Shown: piece by piece, positions 15,173-15,188 of the stretch
Numbering within the stretch: the first letter of the stretch is position 1
How the letters are laid out: each line of letters opens with the position of its first letter
Made by a program: the position numbers and the translations under genes
Assembly: GCA_018715445.1 (NCBI GenBank)
Contig: DVLP01000052.1
Span: forward strand, 1 to 15,188
DNA from: Candidatus Avipropionibacterium avicola
GTDB taxonomy: Bacteria > Actinomycetota > Actinomycetes > Propionibacteriales > Propionibacteriaceae
DNA: 15,188 nucleotides
Reading direction: 5' to 3'
The notes under the pieces: generated by a model
What the model was told of the DNA's origin: nothing
The model's input: only the letters and a program-made list of their open reading frames with translations
Databases searched by the model: none

Positions 15173-15188
15173 CTACTTGCGGTTGGCC

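Overview
The window is high-GC DNA with short intergenic gaps, frequent GTG starts and a menaquinone-type respiratory operon. This fits an actinobacterium. The domain style (a long NuoN loop, C-terminal tails on NuoH, NuoI and NuoJ, and a polyprenyl synthase after nuoN) suits Actinomycetales or Propionibacteriales. The genus cannot be fixed from the sequence alone.

The right three-quarters (about 4695-15188, minus strand) is the distal part of a complex I operon, read right to left: nuoG (3' part, cut by the window edge), nuoH, nuoI, nuoJ, nuoK, nuoL, nuoM, nuoN, then a long-chain polyprenyl diphosphate synthase. The genes are tightly packed, with stop/start overlaps of 1-4 nt or gaps of 5-19 nt, so they are probably one translationally coupled transcript. 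NuoH, J, K, L, M and N build the membrane arm, NuoI carries two 4Fe-4S clusters towards the quinone site, and NuoG belongs to the peripheral arm. The synthase probably makes the isoprenoid side chain of the quinone (menaquinone in this group) that complex I reduces. nuoA-F would lie beyond the right edge. An in-frame TAG at 15173-15175 interrupts the nuoG frame right at that edge.

The left part (1-3428, plus strand) holds two genes. The first is a single-pass membrane protein with a Gly/Gln/Tyr-rich cytoplasmic N-terminus and an extracytoplasmic NTF2-like region. The second is an M13-family zinc metallopeptidase with intact catalytic motifs and a probable leaderless GTG start.

Between these blocks (about 3462-4663) is a small accessory unit: one minus-strand gene for an AbiEi-like winged-helix protein fused to a DUF559/Vsr-like nuclease fold. 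It is bracketed by a pair of about 92-bp inverted repeats that are about 91% identical, and each repeat can itself fold into a 79-nt hairpin. No transposase and no AbiEii-type toxin partner are present. This bracketed solo gene is the most unusual structure in the window. The remaining sequence looks like ordinary core genome.
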